Assembly (NCBI GenBank): GCA_964292325.1
Contig: CAXYVG010000091.1
Span: 1 to 13,706, forward strand
Length of the DNA: 13,706 nucleotides
From: CTSoil-075 sp964292325
Lineage (GTDB): Bacteria > Bacillota > Negativicutes > DSM-13327
Direction of reading: 5' to 3'
A model generated the notes under the pieces. That model had not been told where the DNA came from. It searched no databases and saw only the letters and a program-made list of their open reading frames with translations. Positions 5,837 through 13,604 of the stretch are shown one piece after another (the stretch's first letter is position 1; every line of letters starts with the position of its first letter). Position numbers and translations under genes: made by a program.

Positions 5837-7639
5837 TTGCCAACAATACATGGAGAAATCGATGGTATACGCAAAACCATCCTGAATCGAATCGAATTAC
5901 TATATGAATTTTCTGTACCGTTTGGACAAGTCGTAACAATGGAATTAGCACACACCATGATCGAAATTACAGCAGATCTGAACCGCGAACTTGCTGTGTA
6001 TATAAATAGGCGAGGACAGATTACCTCCGTAGCAGTCGGCGATATTTCTACAGTAGTATTACCAGAAATTGATGGACGTCGCTCTACCAATCGCTTGAGT
6101 GGTATCCGTTGTATTCATACTCACCCAAGTGGCAATACCGAACTTAGTGGGGTAGACATAGCTTCTCTTAAACAAATGCGTTTTGATTTAATGGCAGCTC
6201 TCGGTCATTTTGACGGCAAGCATCACGCTAGTTTTGGGATTATTACCGATATTAAAAATGATGCCTTTCATGTAGAAACAATTGGTCCCTTATCAATAGA
6301 AGAATTTATCGAGCTAGATCTTACTTACTTAACAAACCAAATCGAACGTCAATTAGAACTTAATACGAAAACGAGTGTGATTGCTGAAACAGAACGTGCC
6401 CTGCTAGTAGGCCTAGAACGCCAAGGAAAATGGGCCATTGTTGACTCACTAAAAGAATTAGGGCAACTAGCAGAAACCGCAGGTGCTCAGGTTCTAGGTA
6501 TGACTTGGCAAAAGAGAGAACGTCCTGATTCCGCCTTATTTATTGGTCGTGGTAAGGTACAAGAATTAAGTTTACTCAGGCAAGAAAAAGGGGCAAATCT
6601 TATCATCTTTGATGATGAGTTATCACCAGCTCAGCAACGCAATCTTGAGAAATTACTCGGCGTCAAGGTACTTGACCGGGCTGCACTCATTTTAGATATT
6701 TTTGCGCAACGTGCTCGTTCACATGAAGGAAAATTACAGGTCGAATTGGCTCAATTACGCTATACACTACCAAGACTGGGCGGGCAAGGGCTTGTCTTGT
6801 CAAGATTAGGTGGTGGTATCGGCACAAGAGGTCCGGGGGAAAGTAAGCTAGAAGTAGATAAAAGACGAATCCGAGATCGCATCAATGACATCGCCTATCA
6901 AATCGAAAATATTAAAAAACAACGAAATTTACACCGTAAACGTCGCCAAAATACACGTATTCCTACGATTGCGTTAGTAGGCTACACAAATGCAGGAAAA
7001 TCGACATTGCTAAATAAACTTACAGCTTCTGACGTATTAGCAGAAGACAAGTTATTTGCTACACTTGATCCAACAACAAGGCATATCACCCTGCCAACTG
7101 GACAAGAAGCACTCCTTACCGATACAGTCGGCTTTATTCAAAAACTTCCTCATCATTTAATCGCCGCCTTTCGCGCCACATTAGAGGAAGTCATACAAGC
7201 AGATGTATTATTACATGTAATTGATATTAGCCACCCTCAATACAAAGAGCAAAGCCAAGCAGTTTTCCAGGTACTTCGTGAACTAAATGCAGATACCAAG
7301 CATCTAATTACCGTCTTTAATAAAGCGGATAAAATAGACAATCAAGACCTCTTAGTCTCATTACTGCGCCAAGAGGACAGTATTGCCATTTCGGCCTTGT
7401 CAGGTGATGGTACACAAGCGCTACTAGGACTCATTGAAGATTTTCTCAAAAAACAAACGGTAGAGATCGAGCTATTGATCCCTTATAGTGATAGTCATGT
7501 AATTGCCAAACTATATGATGTAGCAACCGTTCATTCCACTGACTACCGAGAAGATGGTATCTATGCGTTACTATCCTTACCACCAGATGAAATAAATCGT
7601 TTTAGTACATATGTAATAGGAGATGACAATCATGACTAG
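5837..7639 (+). CDS. hflX: ribosome-associated GTPase HflX, long form
   Basis: The start is taken as TTG 5837, with AAAGGAG at 5822-5828 eight bases upstream; the earlier in-frame ATG at 5726 has no such site. The product is 600 residues, against about 430 for E. coli HflX. The HflX N-terminal domain covers about 185-335 and ends in the diagnostic glycine-rich LSRLGGGIGTRGPGESKLE (321-339). A basic helix precedes the G domain: G1 GYTNAGKST (382-390), switch I FATLDPTTR (407-415), G3 DTVGF (429-433), G4 NKAD (495-498) and SAL (519-521). Known HflX proteins split or rescue stalled 70S ribosomes under stress. The extra N-terminal 180 residues carry HTHPSG at 94-99, then Ser104 and Asp107, a RadC/JAMM-like signature. 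The next gene starts inside its 3' end, so the two are co-translated. Confidence 0.93.
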   Translation: MPTIHGEIDGIRKTILNRIELLYEFSVPFGQVVTMELAHTMIEITADLNRELAVYINRRGQITSVAVGDISTVVLPEIDGRRSTNRLSGIRCIHTHPSGNTELSGVDIASLKQMRFDLMAALGHFDGKHHASFGIITDIKNDAFHVETIGPLSIEEFIELDLTYLTNQIERQLELNTKTSVIAETERALLVGLERQGKWAIVDSLKELGQLAETAGAQVLGMTWQKRERPDSALFIGRGKVQELSLLRQEKGANLIIFDDELSPAQQRNLEKLLGVKVLDRAALILDIFAQRARSHEGKLQVELAQLRYTLPRLGGQGLVLSRLGGGIGTRGPGESKLEVDKRRIRDRINDIAYQIENIKKQRNLHRKRRQNTRIPTIALVGYTNAGKSTLLNKLTASDVLAEDKLFATLDPTTRHITLPTGQEALLTDTVGFIQKLPHHLIAAFRATLEEVIQADVLLHVIDISHPQYKEQSQAVFQVLRELNADTKHLITVFNKADKIDNQDLLVSLLRQEDSIAISALSGDGTQALLGLIEDFLKKQTVEIELLIPYSDSHVIAKLYDVATVHSTDYREDGIYALLSLPPDEINRFSTYVIGDDNHD

Positions 7640-8873
7640 TTTTCCACCTGAAATTTTAAAAATCCGCAAAGAAGCGCTACTAGAAGCAAAACCGTTTTTT
7701 ACGATTGTTGATGAAATTGCCGAAAAAAATACCGAGAAAGTATTAAATATTTTTCGCAAACACAAAGTGGCGGACTATCACTTTCGCACGACTTCTGGCT
7801 ATGCTTATAATGATGCTGGCCGGGAAAAGTTAGAAGCCGTCTGGGCTGATATTTGCGGCGCAGAAAAGGCATTAGTTCGTACACAATTCGTCTCTGGTAC
7901 TCATGCTCTAGCAACCGTGTTATTTGGCATTTTGCGCCCAGGTGATGAACTCTTATCCCTAACAGGAGCGCCATATGATACAATGCAAACTGTGATTGGT
8001 CATACCTGTGCCTCATCTGGTTCATTAAAAGAATTTGGTATTGACTACTCTGAATTACCAATGATCGACAGTGGGGTAGATATCGATCAGATTCAACATG
8101 TGATGAAACCAAATACCAAGATGGTACTGATTCAACGCTCACGAGGCTATAGCATGCGTGCACCCTTGACCATTGACGAAATTTCTCAAATCTGCATGCA
8201 TGTAAAACAAATCAACCCTGATTGTATTTGTTTTGTTGATAATTGCTATGGTGAATTTGTTGATACGTTAGAGCCAACAGCTGCTGGTGCCGATATCATG
8301 GCAGGTTCCCTGATAAAAAATCCAGGTGGCGGCATCGCACCAACAGGCGGTTACATTGCTGGTAAAAAGCAGTTGGTGGAACAGGCTGCCTATCGGTTGA
8401 CAGCCCCAGGTATTGGCGATGAATTAGGGGCCTCCTTAGTTGATAATCGTCTATTATTCCAAGGATTTTTTATGGCACCTCATGTTACAGCACAGGCAGT
8501 AAAAGGCGCCATATTTGCTGCTGCATTTTTTTCATTGCTCGGTTATAAGACATTACCCGAATCTAAAGCGAAACGCAGTGATATTATTCAGGCTATTGAA
8601 CTTGGTTCACCAGAAAAAATGGTTGCGTTTTGCCAAGGTATACAAAAATTTTCGCCAATCGACGCTCATGTTCGCCCAGAACCGAGTGCAATGCCTGGGT
8701 ATAGTGATGCAGTGATCATGGCTGCTGGTACTTTTATCCAAGGTGCATCCATCGAACTCAGTGTCGATGGACCGCTGCGTCCACCTTATATTGTATACCT
8801 ACAAGGTGCTTTGACCTTTGAACATGCTATGATTGGTGCTATGGGTGCCGCTACCGAACTATTGAAATTATAA
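7632..8873 (+). CDS. ynbB: YnbB-type PLP enzyme (methionine gamma-lyase family/aluminium resistance protein)
   Basis: The ATG at 7632 lies nine bases from AGGAG (7618-7622). The in-frame ATG at 7623 touches that site and is unlikely. The 413 residues form a fold-type I PLP enzyme of the COG4100 group, related to cystathionine beta-lyase. SGTHAL (89-94) is the phosphate-binding loop region, FVDNCYGE (201-208) holds the PLP-ring aspartate Asp203, and SLIKNPGGG (226-234) contains the Schiff-base lysine, Lys229. The length is normal for the group. Its actual substrate is not settled in the literature I know; sulphur amino acids are inferred from homology. It overlaps the end of hflX, the same pairing as ynbA-ynbB in Bacillus, where glnR-glnA follow; here they do not. 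Confidence 0.9.
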   Translation: MTSFPPEILKIRKEALLEAKPFFTIVDEIAEKNTEKVLNIFRKHKVADYHFRTTSGYAYNDAGREKLEAVWADICGAEKALVRTQFVSGTHALATVLFGILRPGDELLSLTGAPYDTMQTVIGHTCASSGSLKEFGIDYSELPMIDSGVDIDQIQHVMKPNTKMVLIQRSRGYSMRAPLTIDEISQICMHVKQINPDCICFVDNCYGEFVDTLEPTAAGADIMAGSLIKNPGGGIAPTGGYIAGKKQLVEQAAYRLTAPGIGDELGASLVDNRLLFQGFFMAPHVTAQAVKGAIFAAAFFSLLGYKTLPESKAKRSDIIQAIELGSPEKMVAFCQGIQKFSPIDAHVRPEPSAMPGYSDAVIMAAGTFIQGASIELSVDGPLRPPYIVYLQGALTFEHAMIGAMGAATELLKL

Positions 8874-9027
8874 ATATTCTATATTAAACGATATTTTTTA
8901 CATATCTTAGAAGGTGAAACGTCTAAAGGTGTCGAATCAAGTAAGATTACATTATAATTTTACATATGTTTCTGCAGGAAAAGATGTAGATATGTCGAAT
9001 AAAATAACATAATCATGGTGGGATTCT
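8874..9027 (+). promoter_or_regulatory. intergenic region with Spo0A-type boxes and a promoter
   Basis: TATAAT at 8953-8958 is preceded at exactly 17 bases by TGTCGA (8930-8935), the first six bases of a perfect Spo0A box TGTCGAA (8930-8936). A second TGTCGAA lies at 8993-8999, inside the predicted leader. Spo0A-activated sigma-A promoters such as Bacillus spoIIG carry a 0A box across the -35 in this way. A weak AAATAT/ATATTT pairing followed by T residues just after 8873 could be a poor terminator for ynbB. The region therefore suggests that the following two genes are switched on at entry into sporulation. Confidence 0.5.
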
Positions 9028-10443
9028 ATGCAATATATAATAATCAGTATGTTGACCATTTTTCTATTTACATATGTTGTTTATATCGTAGCCAATAAAC
9101 TCTTATCAATCCAAATACACATAAAATATATTTTTTTATGTGCCTGTTGTGCTTTGATCATTAGTATAATTTTACCGCGGCTATTTGTAGGCTTTGCTGG
9201 CTTAACTGGTACTTTAAGTATCGTATTCTTATTTGCACTTGTTTCTTCTTATGGCATTGCTTATTATTATGATCATGCAATGCAACAAGCACCATTAAAA
9301 AATGATGTAATGGCAGCTACTGTAGAGAATGCAAGCCTATTTCCAGTTGATAGTTCCGAAATTTTTTCAATTATATCTCATCCAAATACAAATAGTGAAA
9401 TTGATAATCTAGAATACGTAACAGAAGACCTAGCAGAAGCAGAAGATATAAATGAAGACGTAAGTGAAATAATAGATTTCATCGATGAACCTATTATTGA
9501 TGAACCTATTATTAAAGAATATTTATATCCAATAAAGATCAAAAAACATGACATTGTCTTGCTATCCTCGAAAAAGAAAGATCAGATTGAACAAAATATC
9601 ATAAAAAATGTACTTGCTAAACTAGATAAAAAAACTAATAGTATAACCGAATCTATTACGAAAAAATACTATTATCCAATAAAATATCAAAATGTTACGA
9701 TCTTAGAAAAACCAGAAATAAACAATCCTACATTAAAACCAGATGACTCGGGAAATATAGTACTGAAAACAGATGAAAAAGTAGAGGTTCTTGATAACCT
9801 TATGAAACATATAATAGAAGAAAAATTACCAGATATTTCATTTTTGCCAACAATGTTACTACAGCCCACTAAAGCTTCAGAAGATCCAGTTGTTTTAGAG
9901 CAACACGTCGCTACTGAAATCGTTACAACTTATGTATCATCCGAACAGTTGAGCGATCTTCCAGAGCAACAGGAACCAGCAATTACTCTAGAAGATGATT
10001 CCATATCAGGAGATGCTAAGGAAGAAATAACAACGGACGATATGGATCTTTCTACAAAAGATTTAGACACCTTAATGGATTATGCTTTTGCACTAAAAGA
10101 ACAACGTGATTTTCTCCAAGCTCTAAAAGTTTTTCGCCAAGCATTGCTTTTATATCCTAGTAGTGAAGTTGGACCATTTTTAGTGATGGAGATAGGAAAT
10201 ATTCTAAAAAATATTGGATCCTATAATGAAGCGATTACGATATTCACTGAAGGTCGATTGCTACCAGGAGTGATCAACAATGATATGCTTGAACAGGAGT
10301 TTATTAATAATATCGCTTATTTGCGTATTGTTAAAAATATATTGATTAAAAATTCCTTAAAATTCATGCCATTTAATCAACTTCCCGAAAATGTATACAA
10401 GGAAATAAATGCCGAATTTTGTGAATGGCGTAATCAATTGTAA
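9028..10443 (+). CDS. membrane-anchored TPR protein with a long acidic linker
   Basis: The ATG at 9028 follows GGTGGGA with short spacing. The 471-residue product begins with about three hydrophobic segments (4-22, 33-50, 57-80). A low-complexity, mostly acidic linker (about 85-340) follows, including DEPIIDEPII. It contains two related blocks, KEYLYPIK (163-170) and KKYYYPIK (212-219), 49 residues apart. The C-terminus holds one to two TPR units (about 345-412: LMDYAFALKEQRDFLQALKV, then GNILKNIGSYNEAI) and a helical tail. It is probably a membrane scaffold displaying a protein-binding TPR domain. The family is not recognised. It lies 33 bases upstream of the PRC-barrel gene, so they are probably cotranscribed, and the Spo0A-like promoter upstream suggests a stage-specific envelope role. 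Confidence 0.8.
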   Translation: MQYIIISMLTIFLFTYVVYIVANKLLSIQIHIKYIFLCACCALIISIILPRLFVGFAGLTGTLSIVFLFALVSSYGIAYYYDHAMQQAPLKNDVMAATVENASLFPVDSSEIFSIISHPNTNSEIDNLEYVTEDLAEAEDINEDVSEIIDFIDEPIIDEPIIKEYLYPIKIKKHDIVLLSSKKKDQIEQNIIKNVLAKLDKKTNSITESITKKYYYPIKYQNVTILEKPEINNPTLKPDDSGNIVLKTDEKVEVLDNLMKHIIEEKLPDISFLPTMLLQPTKASEDPVVLEQHVATEIVTTYVSSEQLSDLPEQQEPAITLEDDSISGDAKEEITTDDMDLSTKDLDTLMDYAFALKEQRDFLQALKVFRQALLLYPSSEVGPFLVMEIGNILKNIGSYNEAITIFTEGRLLPGVINNDMLEQEFINNIAYLRIVKNILIKNSLKFMPFNQLPENVYKEINAEFCEWRNQL

Positions 10444-10476
10444 CAGGTAACATTATATTTAGGAGGCTTATTATTA

Positions 10477-11304
10477 ATGAAAAAAAGTGTGGACATTATC
10501 AATTTACCAATTGTTGACATCAGTGAAGGTGTTGAAATTGGTACTGCCAGTAAAATTGTTATTAATTCTGCAGAAGGTTCTGTAGTAGCTCTAGTAGTTA
10601 ACGATGGAAAATGGTATCTTGGTGCTAAATTACTCCCATTTTCCGCCATTGCTGGTTTGGGGGAGTCTGCTATAACAACAATCAGTGCTAGTTCTGTCAT
10701 CGCTGTAGAAAATTCTCCTGAGATGGAGCAATTACTTGCAGCCGATATTACAGTTATCGGTACAAACGTCTTAACTAAAGCTGGTCAACTTATCGGTACT
10801 GTGAAAGAAATCAGCATTGATACAACAGGTAAAATCACCAGCTGTGAAATGGAAGAGCTAAATGGCGAAATTAAAAACATCTCTGGTGAATCCATTCTTA
10901 CATTTGGTAAAAAAGTCTTAATTATTGCTGACGAAGCAGAAAGCATAGTGGTAGCTTCTACTCCTGTAGAAACATTGAAAGCAGTGGAACCTTCGCCAAT
11001 CATAGAAGAAAGCATTTCTACAGTGATCGAAACAATGATACCAGAACCCACACCTGAGCCTACACCAGAGCCTACACCAGAACCTATACCAACCACTACA
11101 GTAAAAGAAAAGGCTAGCGATGACTCCGCTAAAAAATTCGATGAAAAGCAACGCAAATATTTACTAGGTAAACAAGCTAGCCGTCGAATTGAAACAGATA
11201 ATGGAGTATTGATCGTTGACCAAGGTGGCGAAATCAACGAAGAAGTATTACAAAAAGCTAAATTAGCTGGTAAGTTCGTTGAGCTATCAATGAATATTCA
11301 ATAA
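10477..11304 (+). CDS. PRC-barrel protein with Pro-Glu repeat
   Basis: AGGAGG at 10461-10466 lies ten bases upstream of the ATG. The 275-residue protein has two PRC-barrel-like units (about 1-77 and 91-158; WYLGAKLLPFSAIAGLG in the first, GTVKEISIDTTGKI in the second). An acidic linker follows, then the proline-rich run PEPTPEPTPEPTPEPIP (189-205). The C-terminal module (223-275), with YLLGKQASRRIETDNG and GGEINEEVLQKAKLAGK, resembles the GE-I-E-vl-kA-G pattern seen at the end of many Firmicute PRC proteins. There is no signal peptide, so the protein is probably cytoplasmic and may dock on a membrane or ribosome-linked partner. PRC barrels are known from RimM and photosynthetic H subunits; the function here is unknown. 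A strong terminator follows. Confidence 0.85.
   Translation: MKKSVDIINLPIVDISEGVEIGTASKIVINSAEGSVVALVVNDGKWYLGAKLLPFSAIAGLGESAITTISASSVIAVENSPEMEQLLAADITVIGTNVLTKAGQLIGTVKEISIDTTGKITSCEMEELNGEIKNISGESILTFGKKVLIIADEAESIVVASTPVETLKAVEPSPIIEESISTVIETMIPEPTPEPTPEPTPEPIPTTTVKEKASDDSAKKFDEKQRKYLLGKQASRRIETDNGVLIVDQGGEINEEVLQKAKLAGKFVELSMNIQ
11041..11091 (+). repeat. 12-base in-frame tandem repeat (PEPT units)
   Basis: About four 12-base units of the type CCAGAGCCTACA encode Pro-Glu-Pro-Thr, the last one changed to Pro-Glu-Pro-Ile. The third bases vary between copies. Such runs form stiff rods, as in TonB-like linkers, and are prone to unit gain or loss between strains. Confidence 0.8.
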
Positions 11305-11306
11305 AT

Positions 11307-11335
11307 ATAAATCCCCGCTGTAAGCGGGGATTTAT
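11307..11335 (+). terminator. strong intrinsic terminator after the PRC-barrel gene
   Basis: ATAAATCCCCGCT (11307-11319) and AGCGGGGATTTAT (11323-11335) form a perfect 13-pair stem with a GTA loop, starting three bases after the stop. The T run is short because it is part of the stem, but the GC core is strong. It separates the TPR/PRC operon from the VanW gene. Confidence 0.8.
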
Positions 11336-11336
11336 T

Positions 11337-11430
11337 CCGGAATCAGAAAGTATATCACTTTCTCGATTCCAAGTAAGAACGACTAGGCTTCTGTCTGTGT
11401 CTGAGGACTTGGGCAAAGCCAAGTCTTTTC
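11337..11430 (+). ncRNA. candidate attenuator leader or small RNA before the VanW gene
   Basis: Three pairings can be drawn. Hairpin A joins GGAATCAGAAAG (11339-11350) to CTTTCT and GATTCC (11358-11370), 12 pairs with one bulged C. Hairpin C, GACTTGG (11406-11412) with CCAAGTC (11419-11425), is followed by TTTTCTT and is a typical terminator. An earlier copy of CCAAGT (11369-11374) can pair with the same ACTTGG (11407-11412), and its first two bases are also part of hairpin A. Formation of A would therefore favour the terminator, and loss of A would favour the antiterminator. This is the layout of a transcription attenuator, but no ligand-binding core known to me is recognised, and it could instead be an independent small RNA. 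Confidence 0.45.
11406..11430 (+). terminator. terminator hairpin in the VanW-gene leader
   Basis: The stem GACTTGG/CCAAGTC has 7 pairs and a GCAAAG loop, followed by TTTTCTT. It lies 43 bases upstream of the VanW-family start, so it is either an attenuator or the end of a short transcript. Confidence 0.65.
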
Positions 11431-11473
11431 TTATCAGTTTATTAATTAATAATACATGGAAGGGTGCGCGACT

Positions 11474-12841
11474 TTGCAAATGCCACTAACTAAACATAAA
11501 CTCCACTTGTTATTTTTTTTTGGTATTATTGTACTCTTCAGTTTAGTCAGTTTACTCGTTACGAATACTACCTTTGCATTTACTGATACTATTTATGATG
11601 GTATCATGGTTGGCAATGTCCCCGTAGGTGGTTTATCTGTCGATGAGGCCGAAAAAAAACTTCTAAATGCCTTTCAAAATCAAACAAACAACTCAGTAAT
11701 AACGGTACGATATGACAACGATTCTTGGTCAATCAATCCCCAAGATATTGAACTTACTGTTGATGCAAAAGATCTTGCGTTGCAAGCTCATCATATCGGT
11801 CGCACAGGAAATATAATTACTCTTATACAAGAACGCTATTTAGCAGTTCATGGCGGCTATACAATCCCTTTTATACAACACTATAATCATGATAAATTAT
11901 ATGCATTTTTAGCCACAGTGGCAAAGTCAGTAGATCAGAACCCCAAAAATGCATCATTATTATATACAAATAAAGCAATTCAAATAATACCTGAAGTCTG
12001 GGGGCGCAAACTTGATATAGCAGCATCTATCGCTAATTTTACCACTACATTAAATAACGGAATTCTTTTCGATATCGAACTAACAGTGAACAAAGAATCA
12101 CCTACTATTTTCTCCAAGGATTTTGCCGATATCGATAGTCTAGTTGCTGTATATACGACGGAATTTGATCCAAACAACAAAAATCGCTATCAAAATATTG
12201 CGATTGCCGCACAAAAAATTTCCAATCTCTTACTACACTCTGGCGAAGTCTTTTCTTTTAATCAAACAGTTGGCCTACGTTTACAAGAGTACGGATATAA
12301 AGAAGCTCCAGTTTTTATTGATGGCAAGTTACTTTTAGATTGGGGTGGTGGTGTTTGCCAGGTCAGCACTACATTATACAACACTGTACTGCTGGCAGAT
12401 ATGGAGATAGAAGAACGAACATCACATTTTCAACCACCTAGCTATGTTCCTCTAGGTCAAGATGCCGCTGTAGCTGACAATCTTCTTGATTTTAAGTTTA
12501 AAAATACATCACCATACAATATTTATATCACGAGTGAACTTTATAATAATCAAATTACAGTCTATCTTTTTGGTAAAAAAAATCCTAATGCTGCGGAAAT
12601 TCGTATTGGAACTACATCAAAAACAATAGGGTATAATACGATAATTAAACAAGATAACTCTCTTCCTCGCGGCAAAGAGGTCGTAGAATCTATCGGTCAA
12701 AAGGGGTTTGAAGTCAAAACGTATCGAGTTAAAAGTGCGAATGGAAAAGAAATTAGTCGAGAACATCTATCATCCGATGAATTTCCACCAGAAAATAGAA
12801 TTATCCGCATCGGAACGCAAGGAAAACGATCCGCTAAATAA
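11474..12841 (+). CDS. VanW-family exported protein with PG-binding and G5-like domains
   Basis: I take TTG 11474 as the start because GAAGGGTG (11459-11466) is seven bases upstream. An ATG at 11456 would put that site inside the gene, and ATG 11480 is a close alternative. The product is 455 residues, YoaR/VanW-like. It has an uncleaved or cleaved N-terminal signal helix (about 11-35, LLFFFGIIVLFSLVSLLV), a peptidoglycan-binding-4-type region (about 40-150, with VGNVPVGGLSVDEAEKKL) and a VanW domain (about 225-365). The hallmark GGGVCQVSTTLYN contains Cys295. A G5-like C-terminal domain follows (about 380-448). VanW was named from vancomycin-resistance clusters, but its activity is uncertain and no van genes are nearby, so a cell-wall or spore-envelope role is inferred. 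It is convergent with lexA. Confidence 0.9.
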   Translation: MQMPLTKHKLHLLFFFGIIVLFSLVSLLVTNTTFAFTDTIYDGIMVGNVPVGGLSVDEAEKKLLNAFQNQTNNSVITVRYDNDSWSINPQDIELTVDAKDLALQAHHIGRTGNIITLIQERYLAVHGGYTIPFIQHYNHDKLYAFLATVAKSVDQNPKNASLLYTNKAIQIIPEVWGRKLDIAASIANFTTTLNNGILFDIELTVNKESPTIFSKDFADIDSLVAVYTTEFDPNNKNRYQNIAIAAQKISNLLLHSGEVFSFNQTVGLRLQEYGYKEAPVFIDGKLLLDWGGGVCQVSTTLYNTVLLADMEIEERTSHFQPPSYVPLGQDAAVADNLLDFKFKNTSPYNIYITSELYNNQITVYLFGKKNPNAAEIRIGTTSKTIGYNTIIKQDNSLPRGKEVVESIGQKGFEVKTYRVKSANGKEISREHLSSDEFPPENRIIRIGTQGKRSAK

Positions 12842-12870
12842 AAAAACAGCACAAATTGTGCTGTTTTTTT
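12840..12870. terminator. bidirectional terminator between the VanW gene and lexA
   Basis: CAGCACA (12847-12853) pairs with TGTGCTG (12857-12863) around AAT. It is flanked by seven A residues on the left and seven T residues on the right, so it works as an intrinsic terminator on both strands. It closes the VanW gene, whose stop overlaps the A run, and convergent lexA, which ends 20 bases to the right. Confidence 0.92.
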
Positions 12871-12890
12871 ATATTTTATAATGCCAAATA

Positions 12891-13511
12891 CTATAAGCGC
12901 CGAAAAACGCCAATCACTTTTCCTAAAATCATTACATTTCGTGAATAAATAGGGGACATAAAATCATTTTCTGGTTGCAAGCGTATGCGATCACTTTCTT
13001 TAAAAAAACGTTTAACCGTTGCTTCTTCTTTATCAAGTAAGGCTACTACAATATCGTGATTCGCAGCATTCTTTTGTTTACGTACTAATACATAATCCCC
13101 ATCAAAAATACCAGCATTGATCATACTTTCCCCTTGTACGGTAAGCATAAATACATCCTCATTACTTCCGATTAAAGAACTAGGCAAGGGATAGGTCTCT
13201 TCAATATTTTCAACCGCTAAGATAGGCTGCCCAGCTGTTACACGTCCGACTAAAGGTACTGATACGAAATCTTCTTGTCGCCATGATGATTCACCTAGTA
13301 CTTCAAGAGCCCTAGGTTTAGTAGGGTCACGACGTAAAAATCCCATTTCTTCCAGTTTCGTTAAATGACTATGAACCGTTGAACTAGAGCGCAAATCCAC
13401 AGCTGCACCAATTTCTCGTACAGATGGCGGATAACCTTTCGCACGCAATGTATCCTTAATGTAGGCCAAAATCTGTTTTTGCCTAGCTGTCAGCAAAGTT
13501 TCTTTATCCAA
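12891..13511 (-). CDS. lexA: SOS repressor LexA
   Basis: On the minus strand a TTG start at 13511 follows AGGAG (13524-13520) with eight bases of spacing. The nearby ATG at 13519 is out of frame. The 206 residues have the standard LexA plan. A winged-helix DNA-binding domain spans about 5-70 (GYPPSVREIGAAVDLRSSST, 26-45). The self-cleavage Ala93-Gly94 lies in GRVTAGQPI, and the S24-type protease dyad is Ser129 in GESM and Lys167 in ATVKRF. The protein represses DNA-damage genes and cleaves itself when RecA is active. A 14-base SOS box overlaps its own -35, which implies autorepression. The length and residues are normal. Confidence 0.97.
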   Translation of the reverse strand: MDKETLLTARQKQILAYIKDTLRAKGYPPSVREIGAAVDLRSSSTVHSHLTKLEEMGFLRRDPTKPRALEVLGESSWRQEDFVSVPLVGRVTAGQPILAVENIEETYPLPSSLIGSNEDVFMLTVQGESMINAGIFDGDYVLVRKQKNAANHDIVVALLDKEEATVKRFFKESDRIRLQPENDFMSPIYSRNVMILGKVIGVFRRL

Positions 13512-13564
13512 AATGTCATCTCCTATATATCAAATTAAAATATTGCAGAAATTATATTGCTCTA

Positions 13565-13593
13565 ATTATACCAAGTATTAGTATAATTAGCAA
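13565..13593 (-). promoter_or_regulatory. lexA promoter
   Basis: On the minus strand TTGCTA (13593-13588) and TATAAT (13570-13565) are 17 bases apart, about 55 bases before the lexA start. The -35 shares its first three bases with the SOS box. Confidence 0.7.
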
Positions 13594-13604
13594 ACGCTCG
13601 TTCG
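13591..13604 (-). promoter_or_regulatory. LexA-binding SOS box
   Basis: The minus strand reads CGAACGAGCGTTTG, which matches the Firmicute consensus CGAACRNRYGTTYC at 13 of 14 positions. It overlaps the lexA -35, as expected for autoregulation. A plus-strand TATAAT at 13582-13587 lies next to it and could be a second, divergent SOS-controlled promoter, but its -35 (TTGCTC, 19-base spacing) is weak. Confidence 0.85.

Noticed and set aside
7699..8163. Minus-strand ORF of 154 residues opposite ynbB
   Set aside because: Its composition is unlike a protein and it lies fully inside a clear PLP-enzyme gene, so it is a shadow frame.
8993..9027. Second promoter based on the second Spo0A box
   Set aside because: No -10-like sequence stands 16-18 bases downstream of it.
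11041..11091. Tandem 12-base repeats as CRISPR or a DNA-level element
   Set aside because: The units are contiguous, in frame and encode PEPT; there are no spacers.
10785..11237. Minus-strand ORF of 150 residues opposite the PRC-barrel gene
   Set aside because: Its Gly-Ser-Gly-Val repeats are the mirror of the PEPT repeat. The plus-strand gene has the ribosome binding site and domains.
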